DNA of 64,000 nt from Streptococcus oralis (GTDB lineage Bacteria; Bacillota; Bacilli; Lactobacillales; Streptococcaceae): positions 1,407,501-1,471,500 of the forward strand of contig NZ_CP046523.1 of the NCBI RefSeq assembly GCF_021497885.1, given 5' to 3'. This document shows, piece by piece, positions 28,601-36,373 of this stretch. Below the pieces are notes generated by a model that ran no database searches, was not told where the DNA came from, and saw nothing but the letters and a program-made list of their open reading frames with translations. Each line of letters begins with the position of its first letter. The stretch's first letter is position 1. The translations under genes and the position numbers were made by a program.

Positions 28601-29922
28601 CGTTCACCATTCAAAGAGAAACCTTCATTTGGAGTCCAATGATAATAACGGTAACCAAACAAATCTTTCTTAGCATCGACTAATTGACCGTCACGGTAAA
28701 CACGCGTAATCAATTCGTACAAGGCAGGTTTATCATTTAAAACTGTCCAGAGTTTTGGTTGTTCAACTTCTAAAATCGCATCAAGGCTTGTTGATTCATG
28801 TGCTTTCAAGGTACGACTCGCTGTACGAACCAAACCTGTCACTGCCTGACCACCGCGTTCAACGATTTGATATTCTGCCACTAGTTCATGGTCTTTATCA
28901 TCTGTATTGACGATTTTGCTAGCCACATGAGTTTCAACCTTGCCATGTTGCTGTTCTTCAAGTTTTGGCGTTAAGATGGTTGTCCCATTTTTCTCAACAT
29001 GAACCTTATCTGTCACTTGCAAGGTCACATCACGGTAGATACCACTACCTGAGTACCAACGGCTACTTGGTTGTTTGTTAACCGCATGGACAGCAATCAC
29101 ATTCTCACGACCATCTTTGTGAAGGTATTTGGTGATATCGTATGAGAACTGGTTATAACCATTTGGATAATGTCCCACTAACTGGCCATTGACATAGACT
29201 TGAGAATCCATGTAGACACCGTCAAAAGTCAAACGAACATTCTTCTTGAGGTCTTTTTCATCAAGTTTAAAGGTCTTACGATACCAAGCTTCACCACCAT
29301 TGAGCTGTCCACCTTCGTTTTGAGCAGGTGATTGATGGTCAAAATCGTTAAAGATACTCCAGTCGTGTGGAAGGTCCAATTTTTGCCATGTTGATACATC
29401 GGCATCTGATTTCACAGCTTCTTTAGGATTCGCATTGAGTTTAAAGTGCCAATTTTGATTAAAATTCACTTTTCTATCTTCAATCATTTGATTCACTTCT
29501 TCATTTGTCGCAGCTTTCAAATCTTCCTTGACAGGCTTTTCTTGACTTGAAACTTGAGATTCTACCTTTGGAGCAGTTTCTTCAGGTTTTAGAGATGCTT
29601 TCTCCTCTTTTGGAGCTACAGGTTCCTCTTCTTTCACCTCTGGTTTGCTTGCTTCAATTGGAGCAGCTTGACTCTGGTCGACACTTGCAGTATCCTTGTG
29701 CTCTGCTACGGCTTGATCTTCTTTTTCCTCCACTGCCGGACTTTCCTCTTTTGCTTGTTCCACAGTGTGGGCGATAGGAGTTTCATCCGCGAAAACTGGT
29801 GATTCTCCAATGACACTTCCTCCAAATAGAACCGCACAGGTTCCAATCATGACAGAGCAAGCTCCTACGGCAAACTTACGAATGCTGTAGACTATTTTAC
29901 GATTCCAATGGCCTTTTTCCAT
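22681..29922 (-). CDS. bgaA: Cell-wall-anchored beta-galactosidase, BgaA type
   Basis: A 2413-aa surface exo-beta-galactosidase that trims galactose from host N-glycans and, in pneumococcus, also acts as an adhesin. Domains in order: YSIRK signal peptide (YSIRKFAVGACSVMIG; cleavage near residue 45), acidic linker, GH2 catalytic core with acid/base E564 (WSIGNEIGE) and nucleophile E645 (YGSETSS), and Ig-like and bacterial Big domains (about 980-1480). Two CBM71-like galactose-binding modules follow (NRWTNWNRSNPEASVGV and RRWTNWSPTPSSNPEVS regions), then three G5-like repeats (about 2130-2330), and an LPNTG sortase motif with hydrophobic span and positive tail. It is longer than the roughly 2230-aa pneumococcal protein, apparently in its C-terminal repeats. 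Transcription is likely catabolite controlled (cre sites upstream). Confidence 0.95.
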   Translation of the reverse strand: MEKGHWNRKIVYSIRKFAVGACSVMIGTCAVLFGGSVIGESPVFADETPIAHTVEQAKEESPAVEEKEDQAVAEHKDTASVDQSQAAPIEASKPEVKEEEPVAPKEEKASLKPEETAPKVESQVSSQEKPVKEDLKAATNEEVNQMIEDRKVNFNQNWHFKLNANPKEAVKSDADVSTWQKLDLPHDWSIFNDFDHQSPAQNEGGQLNGGEAWYRKTFKLDEKDLKKNVRLTFDGVYMDSQVYVNGQLVGHYPNGYNQFSYDITKYLHKDGRENVIAVHAVNKQPSSRWYSGSGIYRDVTLQVTDKVHVEKNGTTILTPKLEEQQHGKVETHVASKIVNTDDKDHELVAEYQIVERGGQAVTGLVRTASRTLKAHESTSLDAILEVEQPKLWTVLNDKPALYELITRVYRDGQLVDAKKDLFGYRYYHWTPNEGFSLNGERIKFHGVSLHHDHGALGAEENYKAEYRRLKQMKEMGVNAIRTTHNPASPQTLQIAAELGLLVQEEAFDTWYGGKKPYDYGRFFEKDATHPEARKGEKWSDYDLRTMVERDKNNPAVFMWSIGNEIGEANGDAHSLATVKRLVKVIKDVDKTRYVTMGADKFRFGDGSGGHEKIAEELDAVGFNYSEDNYKKLRAKHPKWLIYGSETSSATRTRGSYYRPERELKHSNGPERNYEQSDYGNDRVGWGKTATDSWTFDRDNAGYAGQFIWTGTDYIGEPTPWHNQNQTPVKSSYFGIVDTAGIPKHDFYLYQSQWVSAKKKPMVHLLPHWNWENRELASKVEDADGKIPVRAYSNAASVELFLNGQSLGVKTFNKKQTSDGRTYQEGANAKELYLEWKVAYQPGTLEAVARDEAGKEIARDKITTAGQPAGVRLVKEEHAIAADGKDLTYIYYEIVDSQGNVVPTANNLVRFQLHGQGQLVGVDNGEQASRERYKAQPDGSWIRRAFNGKGVAIVKSTEQAGKFTLTAHSDLLKSGQVTVFTGKKEGQEKTVLGTEVPKVRTVIEKEPKMPKTVAFVYSDGSREKRPVTWSPVDVSQAGVVTVKGMADGREVEARVEVLAIAKELPTVKRVAPGTDLNAVDKYVSIAVTDGSVQEYEVDNWEIAEADKAKLSVAGSRIQMTGQLGGETVHATLVVEEGNPTAPVVPTVSVGGEAVTGLTSQHPMQYRTLAYGAQLPEVTASAENATVTVLQASAANGMRASIYVQPKDGGPLQTYAIQFLEEAPKIDHLSLQVEQADGLKEDQTVKLSVRAQYQDGTQAVLPADKVTFSTSGEGEVAVRKGMLELHKPGTVTLKAEYEGATGQIDLTIQANTEKKVAQSIRPVNVVTDLHQEPSLPATVTVEYDKGFPKAHKVTWQAIPKEKLDHYQTFEVLGKVEGLDLEARAKVSVEGIVSVEEVSVTTPIAEAPQLPESVRTYDSNGHVSSAKVTWDAIQSDQYAKEGVFTVTGRLEGTQLTTKLHVRVSAQTEQGANISDQWTGSELPLAFASDSNPSDPVSNVNDKLISFNDRPANRWTNWNRSNPEASVGVLFGDSGILSKRSVDNLSVGFHEDHGVGVPKSYVIEYYVGKTVPTAPKNPSFVGEENHAFNDPANWKEVSNLKAPAQLKAGEMNHFSFDKVETYAVRIRMVRLDSKKGTSITEVQIFAKQVAAARQGQTRIQVDGKDLANFNPDLTDYYLESADGKVPAVTASVSNNGLATVVPSVREGEPVRVIAKAENGDILGEYRLHFTSNKDLLSRKPVATAKQARLLQLGQPLELPTKVSVYFTGKDGYETKDLAVEWEEVPAEKLTKAGQFTVRGHVLGSDLVTEFTVRVTDKLGEALSNNPNYDENSNQAFASATNDIDPSSHDRVDYINDGDHNENRRWTNWSPTPSSNPEVSAGVIFRKNGKIVERTVAQAKLHFFADSGTDAPSKLVLERYIGPDFEVPTYYSNYQAYDAAHPFNNPDNWEAVPYRADKDIEAGDEINVTFKAVKAKAMRWRMERKADKSGVAMIEMTFLAPSELPQESTASKILVDGKELPDFAENRQDYQITYKGQRPKVSVEESNQVASTVVDSRDDNLPVLVRLVSESGKQVKEYRIQLIKEKPVSEKTAPAIQEENPSLEVVEKELAFQTVEKEDPSLYVGESRVAQEGQVGKERILTSVSPDGTREEKLREVIQAPINQVLLDGTKRGTAQPLDGAAGLVHEKPELLVEEEAIDFQAQERKTDKLYVGESRVLQEGQKGIRVHLVEVENGKRTSKETFDKIVAQDRIVEVGTKRGTAQPLDGVKDLVHHKPELLVEEEEVDFQVQERKNDKLPVGQTRVIQEGQKGVRVHLIEVDNGKRTLKETFDKVASQDRIVEVGTAVAQEEPNPQVSVNPDAHQLAQTGAQTQEEKVTQTEKGHLPNTGSESQVSALAAGLALLGLGAGLAATTRKKED

Positions 29923-29935
29923 AAAACCCTCCCTT

Positions 29936-29951
29936 TAGTAACCGCTTCCAT
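29936..29951 (-). promoter_or_regulatory. CcpA operator (cre) in the bgaA leader
   Basis: ATGGAAGCGGTTACTA matches the cre consensus WTGNAARCGNWWWCAW at all but one position. It lies between the predicted transcription start and the bgaA start codon. A weaker cre-like site (ATTGAAGCGTTATCC) lies at about 29961-29975. Roadblock-type catabolite repression of bgaA is predicted. Confidence 0.7.
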
Positions 29952-29989
29952 TTTTGATAACGGATAACGCTTCAATGGACTTTATACTT

Positions 29990-30018
29990 ATTCTATAAAA
30001 TGATATAGATAACTTCAA
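29990..30018 (-). promoter_or_regulatory. Predicted SigA promoter of bgaA
   Basis: TTGAAG (30018-30013), 17-bp spacer, TAGAAT (29995-29990). Transcription would start near 29983, just upstream of the cre sites. Confidence 0.7.
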
Positions 30019-30137
30019 TCCTCCAAACTAAAAAATCATAATTTTTGTTGTTTTTTCTATAATTTGTAGAAGATTCAAAAAAAGTGAATGTAGATTTAGA
30101 ACAAAAACAAACAATTTTTGACACTCAGTAAAACATG

Positions 30138-30164
30138 ATAAAAAAGTTCCTTTTGTAAGGAACT
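30138..30164 (-). terminator. Terminator after the miaA-hflX-rnz-SDR operon
   Basis: Stem AGTTCCTT / AAGGAACT followed by TTTTT on the minus strand, directly downstream of the SDR gene. Confidence 0.8.
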
Positions 30165-30168
30165 CCTT

Positions 30169-30924
30169 TTACTTATAATTAAAGACTCCCCCTGCCAACT
30201 TATCAGCTAGCTTAGGAAAGAGAGTATAAAACTTATGGGCTAGGTTCAACAAAACTGGGAGATTGAGTTCTCTTTTGTTTTTTCCTATGGTTTTGACAAT
30301 CTTTCTAGCGACTGCATCTGGTTCCAAGAGAAAGCGATCAACAGACTTGAGGTAGCTGCCATCCGGGTCTGCCTGGTTAAAAAAGGCAGTACGAATCGGT
30401 CCTGGATTGACTGTCGTCACATAAACACCATAGGGCATGAGTTCGAGGCGCAGAGCGTTTGAAAATCCAATCGCTGCAAACTTTGTCGCTGAGTAGAGAC
30501 TGGACTTGCTAGTCGCTATCAAACCTGCCATACTGACGATATTGATAATATGCCCCTTTCGGCTTTCCTTCATGCGAGCTCCAAGACGACGAGACAGATT
30601 CATCAAAGCAAAGGTATTGACCTTAAACATCTGGTGAATATCTTGATCAGAAATCTGGTCAAATTCCTCAAAAATTCCATAGCCAGCGTTGTTAATTAAG
30701 ACATCAATCTTGCCATAACGGAGATAGAGGTCAGCTACCAGATCTTCTAGGGCTGAGTCATCAGTAATATCGATTTCAATCAATTCTACACGGGGATGAT
30801 TTCCATATAGCTCCAACAGTTTTTCCTTGTTTCTACCTAGTAAGATGAGTTGGTCATCTGGCAAGAGTTTGACCATTTCTTGGGCTAGACCACCACTGGC
30901 ACCTGTAATGAGAATTGTAGACAT
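30169..30924 (-). CDS. Short-chain dehydrogenase/reductase (SDR)
   Basis: A 251-aa classical SDR. The nucleotide-binding TGASGGLAQE is at 7-16, NNAGYG near 82-87, catalytic Ser in NIVSMAGL, and the YSATK active-site motif near 148-152. The substrate cannot be predicted. The C-terminal hydrophobic-basic stretch (LLNLAHKFYTLFPKLADKL) is common in the DltE/YqjQ-like subgroup. It is last in the operon, 20 nt after rnz. RBS AAAGGATAAAT. Confidence 0.85.
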   Translation of the reverse strand: MSTILITGASGGLAQEMVKLLPDDQLILLGRNKEKLLELYGNHPRVELIEIDITDDSALEDLVADLYLRYGKIDVLINNAGYGIFEEFDQISDQDIHQMFKVNTFALMNLSRRLGARMKESRKGHIINIVSMAGLIATSKSSLYSATKFAAIGFSNALRLELMPYGVYVTTVNPGPIRTAFFNQADPDGSYLKSVDRFLLEPDAVARKIVKTIGKNKRELNLPVLLNLAHKFYTLFPKLADKLAGGVFNYK

Positions 30925-30944
30925 ATTTATCCTTTCTCAATCTT

Positions 30945-31874
30945 CTAAATTTCCACTTCTTCCAAGTCTTTGACCACATGAACATTTTCAAAAACAGTTG
31001 CTGCATCTTTCTTGAGCTGACTGATATCTTTTGAGAGGAAACGAGCACTGATATGATTGAGCAGGAGGCGCTTGGCACCTGCTTCTGCTGCTACTTGTGC
31101 TGCCTGCATATTGGTTGAGTGACCGTGATTGCGAGCAATTTTTTCATCTCCCTTGCCATAAGTCGACTCGTGGACAAGGACATCGGCGTTGACAGCCAGA
31201 CGCACACTGACATTGGTTTTTCGGGTGTCACCCAGAATAGTAATAATCTTACCAGGTCGTGGTGCTGAGATATAGTCTGCTGCCTTGATCTCGGTGCCAT
31301 CTTCTAGAACAACATCTTGCCCGTTTTTGATTTTTCCAAAGAGCGGGCCAAATGGGACACCAGCAGCCTTGAGTTTCTCAGCATCCAAGGTCCCTTCTAG
31401 ATCCTTTTGCATGACACGATAGCCGACACAGAAAATAGTGTGGTCCAGCTCCTCTGCATACACAGTGAATTTATCGGTCTCAAGGATTTTCCCAAGGGAA
31501 TCTTGGTCAAATTCATGAAAACGAATACGGTAAGGCAGGCGAGAACCTGACACACGAAGGCTGGTTAAGACAAATGACTTGATCCCTTGCGGCCCATAAA
31601 TGTCCAAATCTGTCTGCTCTTCATTAGCCTGAAAAGCACGGCTGGAGAGAAAACCTGGTAAACCAAAAATGTGGTCTCCATGCAGGTGGGTGATAAAGAT
31701 TTTGCTGACCTTACGTGGTCGAATCGTGGTTTCCAGAATACGATTTTGCGTTCCTTCTCCACAGTCAAAGAGCCAAACTTCGTTAATCTCGTCCAAGAGT
31801 TTCAGAGCGAGACTAGAGACGTTGCGGGCTTTAGAGGGCTGACCAGCCCCTGTTCCTAAAAATTGAATATCCAT
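30945..31874 (-). CDS. rnz: Ribonuclease Z
   Basis: A 309-aa metallo-beta-lactamase-fold tRNA 3'-endonuclease. The zinc motif [13 protein letters not shown] is at about 62-74, with later ligands in LGDTRKT and GHST(N). Length and order fit bacterial RNase Z. It trims tRNA precursors that lack encoded CCA. It lies in an operon with hflX and miaA, another tRNA maturation gene. The start ATG 31874 has only a weak AGAAAG upstream, so coupling to the preceding gene 14 nt away is likely. Confidence 0.95.
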   Translation of the reverse strand: MDIQFLGTGAGQPSKARNVSSLALKLLDEINEVWLFDCGEGTQNRILETTIRPRKVSKIFITHLHGDHIFGLPGFLSSRAFQANEEQTDLDIYGPQGIKSFVLTSLRVSGSRLPYRIRFHEFDQDSLGKILETDKFTVYAEELDHTIFCVGYRVMQKDLEGTLDAEKLKAAGVPFGPLFGKIKNGQDVVLEDGTEIKAADYISAPRPGKIITILGDTRKTNVSVRLAVNADVLVHESTYGKGDEKIARNHGHSTNMQAAQVAAEAGAKRLLLNHISARFLSKDISQLKKDAATVFENVHVVKDLEEVEI

Positions 31875-31888
31875 TCGATACTTTCTAA

Positions 31889-32512
31889 TTAATCAATATA
31901 TAACATGGCTGTGCGGTTTTCCGATCGGAAATAGCGCTTGCCAGAAAAAGCAGCAGCTTCTTGCAGTAAATCCTCTTGGCTATAGCCTTTGAGACGTTTG
32001 CGACCATCTGCTAAGTTTTCCAAGTCTGTCAAAGCTGTGAGATTTTCTACACTAACAACTTCCTCGTCCCCGACATGCTTCATATAAATCTTTCCAGACT
32101 CTTCAAAGACGAGTTGATGGGGGAAAATTTGCGCAATCTCAAAAAGCAAGTCATCCGAGATTTCCTCTTCATTTTCAGAGAAAATCCGCCCCAGCCCCTT
32201 ACTCTCATAGCAAAAGCCAAAGGATTTGCCAGATAAATTAAGACGAATAAAAGGCTTATTTTCAAAGGTGAAACTTGGCTCAGCATTGTAGAGGTTCAGT
32301 TCATGACTGAGTTCTGCAAAATAATCCGTCGCAGCTTCAGGACTCTTTTTCTGGTAGAGTTCAGCAAAGTAGGCATTGACGACACTTGGTGGAGGTGTGA
32401 TGAGAGCTAGCTGCTCCTGCTCTGTTTTACCAGCTAGAAGTTGAGCTAAATAAAGCTTGTCTAAGCTTGTATAGCCACCATACTTGAGGGCCAAAGTTTT
32501 GATATCAGTCAT
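31889..32512 (-). CDS. Conserved streptococcal hypothetical protein
   Basis: A 207-aa soluble protein with no motif I can assign. It has an alpha-helical start ([20 protein letters not shown]), then a mixed region ([20 protein letters not shown]) and a C-terminal helix followed by [15 protein letters not shown]. It overlaps hflX by 8 nt, which places it in the miaA-hflX-rnz operon. RBS GGAGG lies 11 nt before the ATG. Function unknown. Confidence 0.75.
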   Translation of the reverse strand: MTDIKTLALKYGGYTSLDKLYLAQLLAGKTEQEQLALITPPPSVVNAYFAELYQKKSPEAATDYFAELSHELNLYNAEPSFTFENKPFIRLNLSGKSFGFCYESKGLGRIFSENEEEISDDLLFEIAQIFPHQLVFEESGKIYMKHVGDEEVVSVENLTALTDLENLADGRKRLKGYSQEDLLQEAAAFSGKRYFRSENRTAMLYID

Positions 32513-33743
32513 AAAATTCTTCTAACCTCCATTTATTTCTCTCCGAAATGTAGCCTCTGATGACTTCTCCGTCATCCTGATAATCGCGATCCTCCAGAAT
32601 CGCTACACTTTCTAAATCATGAATCTTGTAAGACTTAGAAAAAGGCACGCGCAGAGTAAAGACTTCAAAAATCTCCTTGATTTTCTCTAAAAACAATGCT
32701 TGCAACTGCTCACGACTATCCTCAGACTTGGCAGAAATGAGGACATAAGGCGTTTGGGTCGGCGTGAAATCCTCCACCAAATCCGCTTTATTGTAAAGAG
32801 TCAGGCGAGGAATATCCTCCATATCCAAGTCTTTCATGATAGACAGAACCGTTTTTTCATGTTCCTCGTGATAAGGATTGCTGGCATCGATGACATGAAC
32901 CAGAAGATCCACATGCTTGCTTTCTTCCAAGGTTGACTTAAAACTGGACACCAATTCAGTCGGTAGGTCTTGGATAAAGCCGACGGTATCAGTCAAGGTT
33001 ACCTGTAGATTGCCCCCCAGATGGATACTCTTGGTTGTCGCATCTAGAGTCGCAAACAGCTCGTCTGCTTCATACTGGATCTTACTGGTCAAGGTGTTCA
33101 TGATGGTTGATTTCCCAGCATTGGTGTAGCCAATCAAACCAATCTTAAAGGTACTTGACTCCAGACGTTTTTCTCTGACTGTCGCCCGATTTTTCTCAAC
33201 CACCTTGAGCTGGCGCTCGATATCTGTGATTTGATTACGAACACTACGACGGTTCAGTTCCAGCTGACTTTCACCAGGTCCACGGGAACCAATTCCCCCT
33301 GCCTGACGGCTGAGCATAATCCCCTGACCAACCAAGCGAGGCAAGAGATACTTGAGCTGAGCCAAATGAACTTGGAGTTTTCCTTCATGGCTTCGAGCCC
33401 GCATGGCAAAGATATCCAGAATCAACTGCATACGGTCAATGACCTTGACACCGAGAACTTCTTCTAGATTGACATTTTGCCGTGGAGTCAAACGATTATT
33501 GACGATGACAGTAGTAATTTCTTCCGCATCTACCATGAGTGCAATCTCTTCCAACTTACCAGAACCGACGAAGGTCTTGGAGTCATACTTTTCACGTTTT
33601 TGTCTGTAGCTATCGACTACGACTGCTCCAGCAGTGTTGGCTAGACTAGCCAGTTCTTCCATGGAGAGGTCAAAATTATCCATGCCCTGCAGTTCAACAC
33701 CAATGAGCAGGACTCGTTCCTCTTTTTTCTCCGTTTCAATCAT
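32505..33743 (-). CDS. hflX: HflX ribosome-associated GTPase
   Basis: A 412-aa GTPase of the Obg-HflX class that splits stalled or hibernating ribosomes in studied bacteria. The N-terminal HflX domain (about 1-190) includes GSGKLEEI and the glycine-rich [14 protein letters not shown]. The G domain has G1 GYTNAGKST near 204-212, G3 DTVGFI, G4 NKAD and G5 SAKS. It overlaps miaA by 8 nt. RBS GAGGAG sits 7 nt before ATG 33743. Confidence 0.95.
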   Translation of the reverse strand: MIETEKKEERVLLIGVELQGMDNFDLSMEELASLANTAGAVVVDSYRQKREKYDSKTFVGSGKLEEIALMVDAEEITTVIVNNRLTPRQNVNLEEVLGVKVIDRMQLILDIFAMRARSHEGKLQVHLAQLKYLLPRLVGQGIMLSRQAGGIGSRGPGESQLELNRRSVRNQITDIERQLKVVEKNRATVREKRLESSTFKIGLIGYTNAGKSTIMNTLTSKIQYEADELFATLDATTKSIHLGGNLQVTLTDTVGFIQDLPTELVSSFKSTLEESKHVDLLVHVIDASNPYHEEHEKTVLSIMKDLDMEDIPRLTLYNKADLVEDFTPTQTPYVLISAKSEDSREQLQALFLEKIKEIFEVFTLRVPFSKSYKIHDLESVAILEDRDYQDDGEVIRGYISERNKWRLEEFYD

Positions 33744-34620
33744 TTAAAAACTCCTCAATCTGGCTTAAAATGCGGTCCTGCACGCCAGAATCTCCAATCT
33801 GATAAAAGGTGACCTGCATGCGATTTCGGAACCAGGTCAACTGGCGCTTGGCAAAACGACGAGTCGCCTGTTTGAGACTCTCGCTCGCTTCCTCAAGAGT
33901 TTGCTCCCCACGGAAATATGGAAAGAGTTCCTTGTAGCCAATGCCTTTAGCAGCCTGCACATCAGGGTAATGGTCAAAAAGCCACTTGACCTCATCCAAA
34001 AGCCCGGCCTCAAACATCAAATCTACTCGACGATTGATACGTTCATAAAGCTGACTTCGTTCATCATCCAGGCAGATAATCAATGGTTCATACAAGGTCT
34101 CTTGATTCTCCAAATCCTGAGCAAAATGGGCGATTTCCAAGGCCCGCATAGCTCGACGACGGTTAAACTGGGGAATTTCAAGACCTGCTTGCTTCACGAG
34201 ATGGGCTAATTCCTCATCTGAATAAGGCTCCAAACTAGCTCGATAGGCTAAAATCTCCTCATGAGGTGTCTCCCCACCTAGATGGTAGCCTTCCAACAAG
34301 CTCTGGATATAAAGCCCTGTGCCTCCAGCGATAATAGCAAGCTTGCCACGACTTTGGATGTCCTCTATGGCTGCCTTAGCTTCTGAAACAAAATCAAAAG
34401 CCGAGTAAGACTCGGTTACCTCTCTAACATCGATTAAATGATGAGGAACAGCTGCTTGCTCCTCTGGGCTAGCCTTGGCCGTCCCAATATCCAACCCTCT
34501 GTATACTTGCTGACTGTCACCACTGACCACCTCTCCACCAAAGCGCTTGGCTACTTCAATAGCAAGGGCTGTCTTCCCAACAGCAGTCGGCCCAACAATC
34601 ACAATTATTTTTGTTTTCAT
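33736..34620 (-). CDS. miaA: tRNA dimethylallyltransferase
   Basis: A 294-aa enzyme that prenylates A37 of tRNAs reading UNN codons, using DMAPP. The P-loop [10 protein letters not shown] is at 10-19, [17 protein letters not shown] near 35-51, and [11 protein letters not shown] near 97-107. Start ATG 34620 was chosen over an ATG 24 nt upstream because AAGGA precedes it at good spacing and it gives the normal family length. It is first gene of the miaA-hflX-hypothetical-rnz-SDR operon. Confidence 0.95.
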   Translation of the reverse strand: MKTKIIVIVGPTAVGKTALAIEVAKRFGGEVVSGDSQQVYRGLDIGTAKASPEEQAAVPHHLIDVREVTESYSAFDFVSEAKAAIEDIQSRGKLAIIAGGTGLYIQSLLEGYHLGGETPHEEILAYRASLEPYSDEELAHLVKQAGLEIPQFNRRRAMRALEIAHFAQDLENQETLYEPLIICLDDERSQLYERINRRVDLMFEAGLLDEVKWLFDHYPDVQAAKGIGYKELFPYFRGEQTLEEASESLKQATRRFAKRQLTWFRNRMQVTFYQIGDSGVQDRILSQIEEFLND

Positions 34621-34629
34621 CTTTTTTCC

Positions 34630-34658
34630 TTGAAAAATTCCCATTTTTTCGTTACTAT
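34630..34658 (+). promoter_or_regulatory. Predicted promoter for the DUF3042 gene
   Basis: TTGAAA (34630-34635), 17-bp spacer, TACTAT (34653-34658). It points to the small gene at 34741 and overlaps the divergent miaA promoter. Confidence 0.55.
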
Positions 34659-34659
34659 T

Positions 34660-34668
34660 ATTATATCA
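34660..34668 (-). promoter_or_regulatory. Extended -10 promoter for the miaA operon
   Basis: TGATATAAT on the minus strand is a TGN-TATAAT extended -10. It lies one base from the -10 of the opposing DUF3042 promoter. The implied miaA leader is about 35 nt. Confidence 0.6.
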
Positions 34669-34740
34669 TAAAAAGGTCAGTCAGAAAAATGCTACCTCTT
34701 GAGGAGTCTGGCTGATCGGGAAGATAAAGGAGGAAGACTC

Positions 34741-34911
34741 ATGGCTAAAGGATTCGCTAAAGGTCTTGTAACAGGTGTCGCAGGAACTGTCGCTGCCGTT
34801 GCAGGTGCAGTATACGCAATTAAAAAGAAAGTGATTGAGCCAGAAGAGCAAAAAGCAGCTTTCATCGAAGAAAACCGCAAAAAAGCAGCTCGCCGACGCG
34901 TATCACATTAA
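34741..34911 (+). CDS. DUF3042 small protein
   Basis: A 56-aa protein with a glycine/alanine-rich membrane-type helix near the N-terminus (GLVTGVAGTVAAVAGAVYAI, 7-26) followed by a charged helix (IEPEEQKAAFIEENRKKAAR). Sequence and size fit the DUF3042 family of Firmicutes, whose role is unknown. The start is ATG 34741 with AAGGAGGAAGACTC in front; an ATG 42 nt further up has no RBS. It is monocistronic, between a strong promoter and a terminator. Confidence 0.85.
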   Translation: MAKGFAKGLVTGVAGTVAAVAGAVYAIKKKVIEPEEQKAAFIEENRKKAARRRVSH

Positions 34912-34916
34912 GCAAC

Positions 34917-34946
34917 AAAAGAAGTTGAGAAATCTCAACTTCTTTT
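34917..34946 (+). terminator. Bidirectional terminator between DUF3042 gene and thyA
   Basis: Stem AGAAGTTGAGA / TCTCAACTTCT with A-run before and T-run after. It serves both convergent genes. Confidence 0.9.
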
Positions 34947-34953
34947 TATTTTC

Positions 34954-35793
34954 TTAAATAGCCAAATCAAACTTCAGTTGTGGCTTGACTGGATCATAGT
35001 CAACTAACTCAAAGTCCTCCACTTTGATATCAAAGAAATTGGTCCCATCTGGTACATTCAAGACCAAACGTGGTTGGCAGTTTGACGGCTCACGACGGAG
35101 CAATTCCTCTGCTTGTTCAAACTGATTATCATAGATATGGAGATTATTAATAAAGTAGAAGAACTTCCCTACTTTCCAGCCAAAGTGTTTAGCAATCATC
35201 ATTTGAAGAGCCACATACTGCATGGCATTGATGTGGTGGGCCACTAGCATGTCATTAGAGCGCTGGGTCAAGGTCGCATCCAGATAGATTTCCCCATCAA
35301 CACGACGGACATCAAACATGGTCTGAAAGGCGCATGGAAGGAGGCCTTCCGTCTCCTCAAAAGCTTGATAATCCCAGAGTGAGATGATATTACGACGATT
35401 CCAAGGATTGGCTTCCAACTGCTTGAGTATCTTGTTGATGATATCGTGCTTTTTAACCACAGCCCCATAGCGCTCACCGATGGTCCCCGTCTCTCCCACT
35501 TCCCAGTCATTCCAGTAGTGGACATTGTACTTGTCATTGAGCACTTCTAGGCTATTAGACTGATCCTGGTAAATCCAGAGTACTTCCTTGATGGCGGATT
35601 TGATAGCAATCGGGCGCAAGGTTGTGATGGGGAATTCCCCCTTAGACAAATCATACTCCGCAAAGGCACCCGTTATGTACTTGGAGTTGGCAACAGTCCC
35701 ATCCTTGTACTTAGGACGAGCCCGCTCAGAAAAGACACCGTCTTTGAGGATTCGTTCAATATTCTCTTTAAAAATCGTATCTGCTTTTGTCAT
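34954..35793 (-). CDS. thyA: Thymidylate synthase
   Basis: A 279-aa ThyA that makes dTMP from dUMP with methylene-tetrahydrofolate. The active-site Cys lies in [13 protein letters not shown] (about C154). Other family motifs are [38 protein letters not shown] and NLHIYDNQF. It converges on the DUF3042 gene across a shared terminator. RBS AAAGAGGTAAGC precedes ATG 35793. Confidence 0.96.
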   Translation of the reverse strand: MTKADTIFKENIERILKDGVFSERARPKYKDGTVANSKYITGAFAEYDLSKGEFPITTLRPIAIKSAIKEVLWIYQDQSNSLEVLNDKYNVHYWNDWEVGETGTIGERYGAVVKKHDIINKILKQLEANPWNRRNIISLWDYQAFEETEGLLPCAFQTMFDVRRVDGEIYLDATLTQRSNDMLVAHHINAMQYVALQMMIAKHFGWKVGKFFYFINNLHIYDNQFEQAEELLRREPSNCQPRLVLNVPDGTNFFDIKVEDFELVDYDPVKPQLKFDLAI

Positions 35794-35822
35794 TTACGCT
35801 TACCTCTTTTGTAGTCTTAACT

Positions 35823-35831
35823 AGTATAGCA
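35823..35831 (-). promoter_or_regulatory. Extended -10 promoter for thyA
   Basis: TGCTATACT (TGN-TATACT) on the minus strand, 30 nt upstream of thyA. The -35 region falls in the end of the HD-hydrolase gene. Confidence 0.5.
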
Positions 35832-35845
35832 TAAAAAGAGCTTTT

Positions 35846-36280
35846 CTACATACTCAGATAATCAATCGCATTCTTGTATTTTTCTAATCGTTCCAAATCC
35901 TTGTCAGTGACAGAACTCAGTCTCGATAAATCTGAATTATGTTTTAAATCTGCTAATTTGACAACGCGTGCTAGAGAATTAGATTTCACATTTTCTAGAT
36001 ATGTTTGATAGTCTTGTCCCTTTTTCTTTGACAAAACCTGAACGGCAGCAACTACTGTTTCTGGTAAACCCGCATTTAGTAACTCTTCAGCAGTAACAGA
36101 ACTATCCTCAATAACATCATGTAGTAGAGCCACTGCTTTCTCTTCTTCAGAATCAACTTGGCTCGCAACAAAAATTGGATGTTCTATATAATCTATCCCT
36201 GCCTTATCAAATTGCCCTCTATGAGCTTCCATAGCGATAGATAATGCTAATTCAAGCATGGGCTGTTTTGATGTGTTCAT
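35846..36280 (-). CDS. HD-domain (p)ppGpp hydrolase-like protein
   Basis: A 144-aa protein with the RelA/SpoT-type HD hydrolase signature: GIDYIEHPIFVA (about 28-39), the HD pair in ALLHDVIEDSS, and VVKLADLKHN. There is no synthetase, TGS or ACT domain. The size resembles small stand-alone alarmone hydrolases (MESH1-like). Actual substrate is not shown by sequence and other nucleotides are possible. RBS AAGGAG precedes ATG 36280. It sits between thyA and glucokinase with no clear operon partner. Confidence 0.8.
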   Translation of the reverse strand: MNTSKQPMLELALSIAMEAHRGQFDKAGIDYIEHPIFVASQVDSEEEKAVALLHDVIEDSSVTAEELLNAGLPETVVAAVQVLSKKKGQDYQTYLENVKSNSLARVVKLADLKHNSDLSRLSSVTDKDLERLEKYKNAIDYLSM

Positions 36281-36330
36281 CTAGCGACTCCTTCCCAAAA
36301 TTTAAACCTATTCCGTTTTATTTGATTTCT

Positions 36331-36360
36331 AAAAAAGAGCTTGATAAACACCAAGCTCTA
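36331..36360 (-). terminator. Terminator after glucokinase gene
   Basis: Stem AGAGCTTG / CAAGCTCT with TTTTTT following on the minus strand. Confidence 0.85.
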
Positions 36361-36373
36361 TTATCAATCTATC

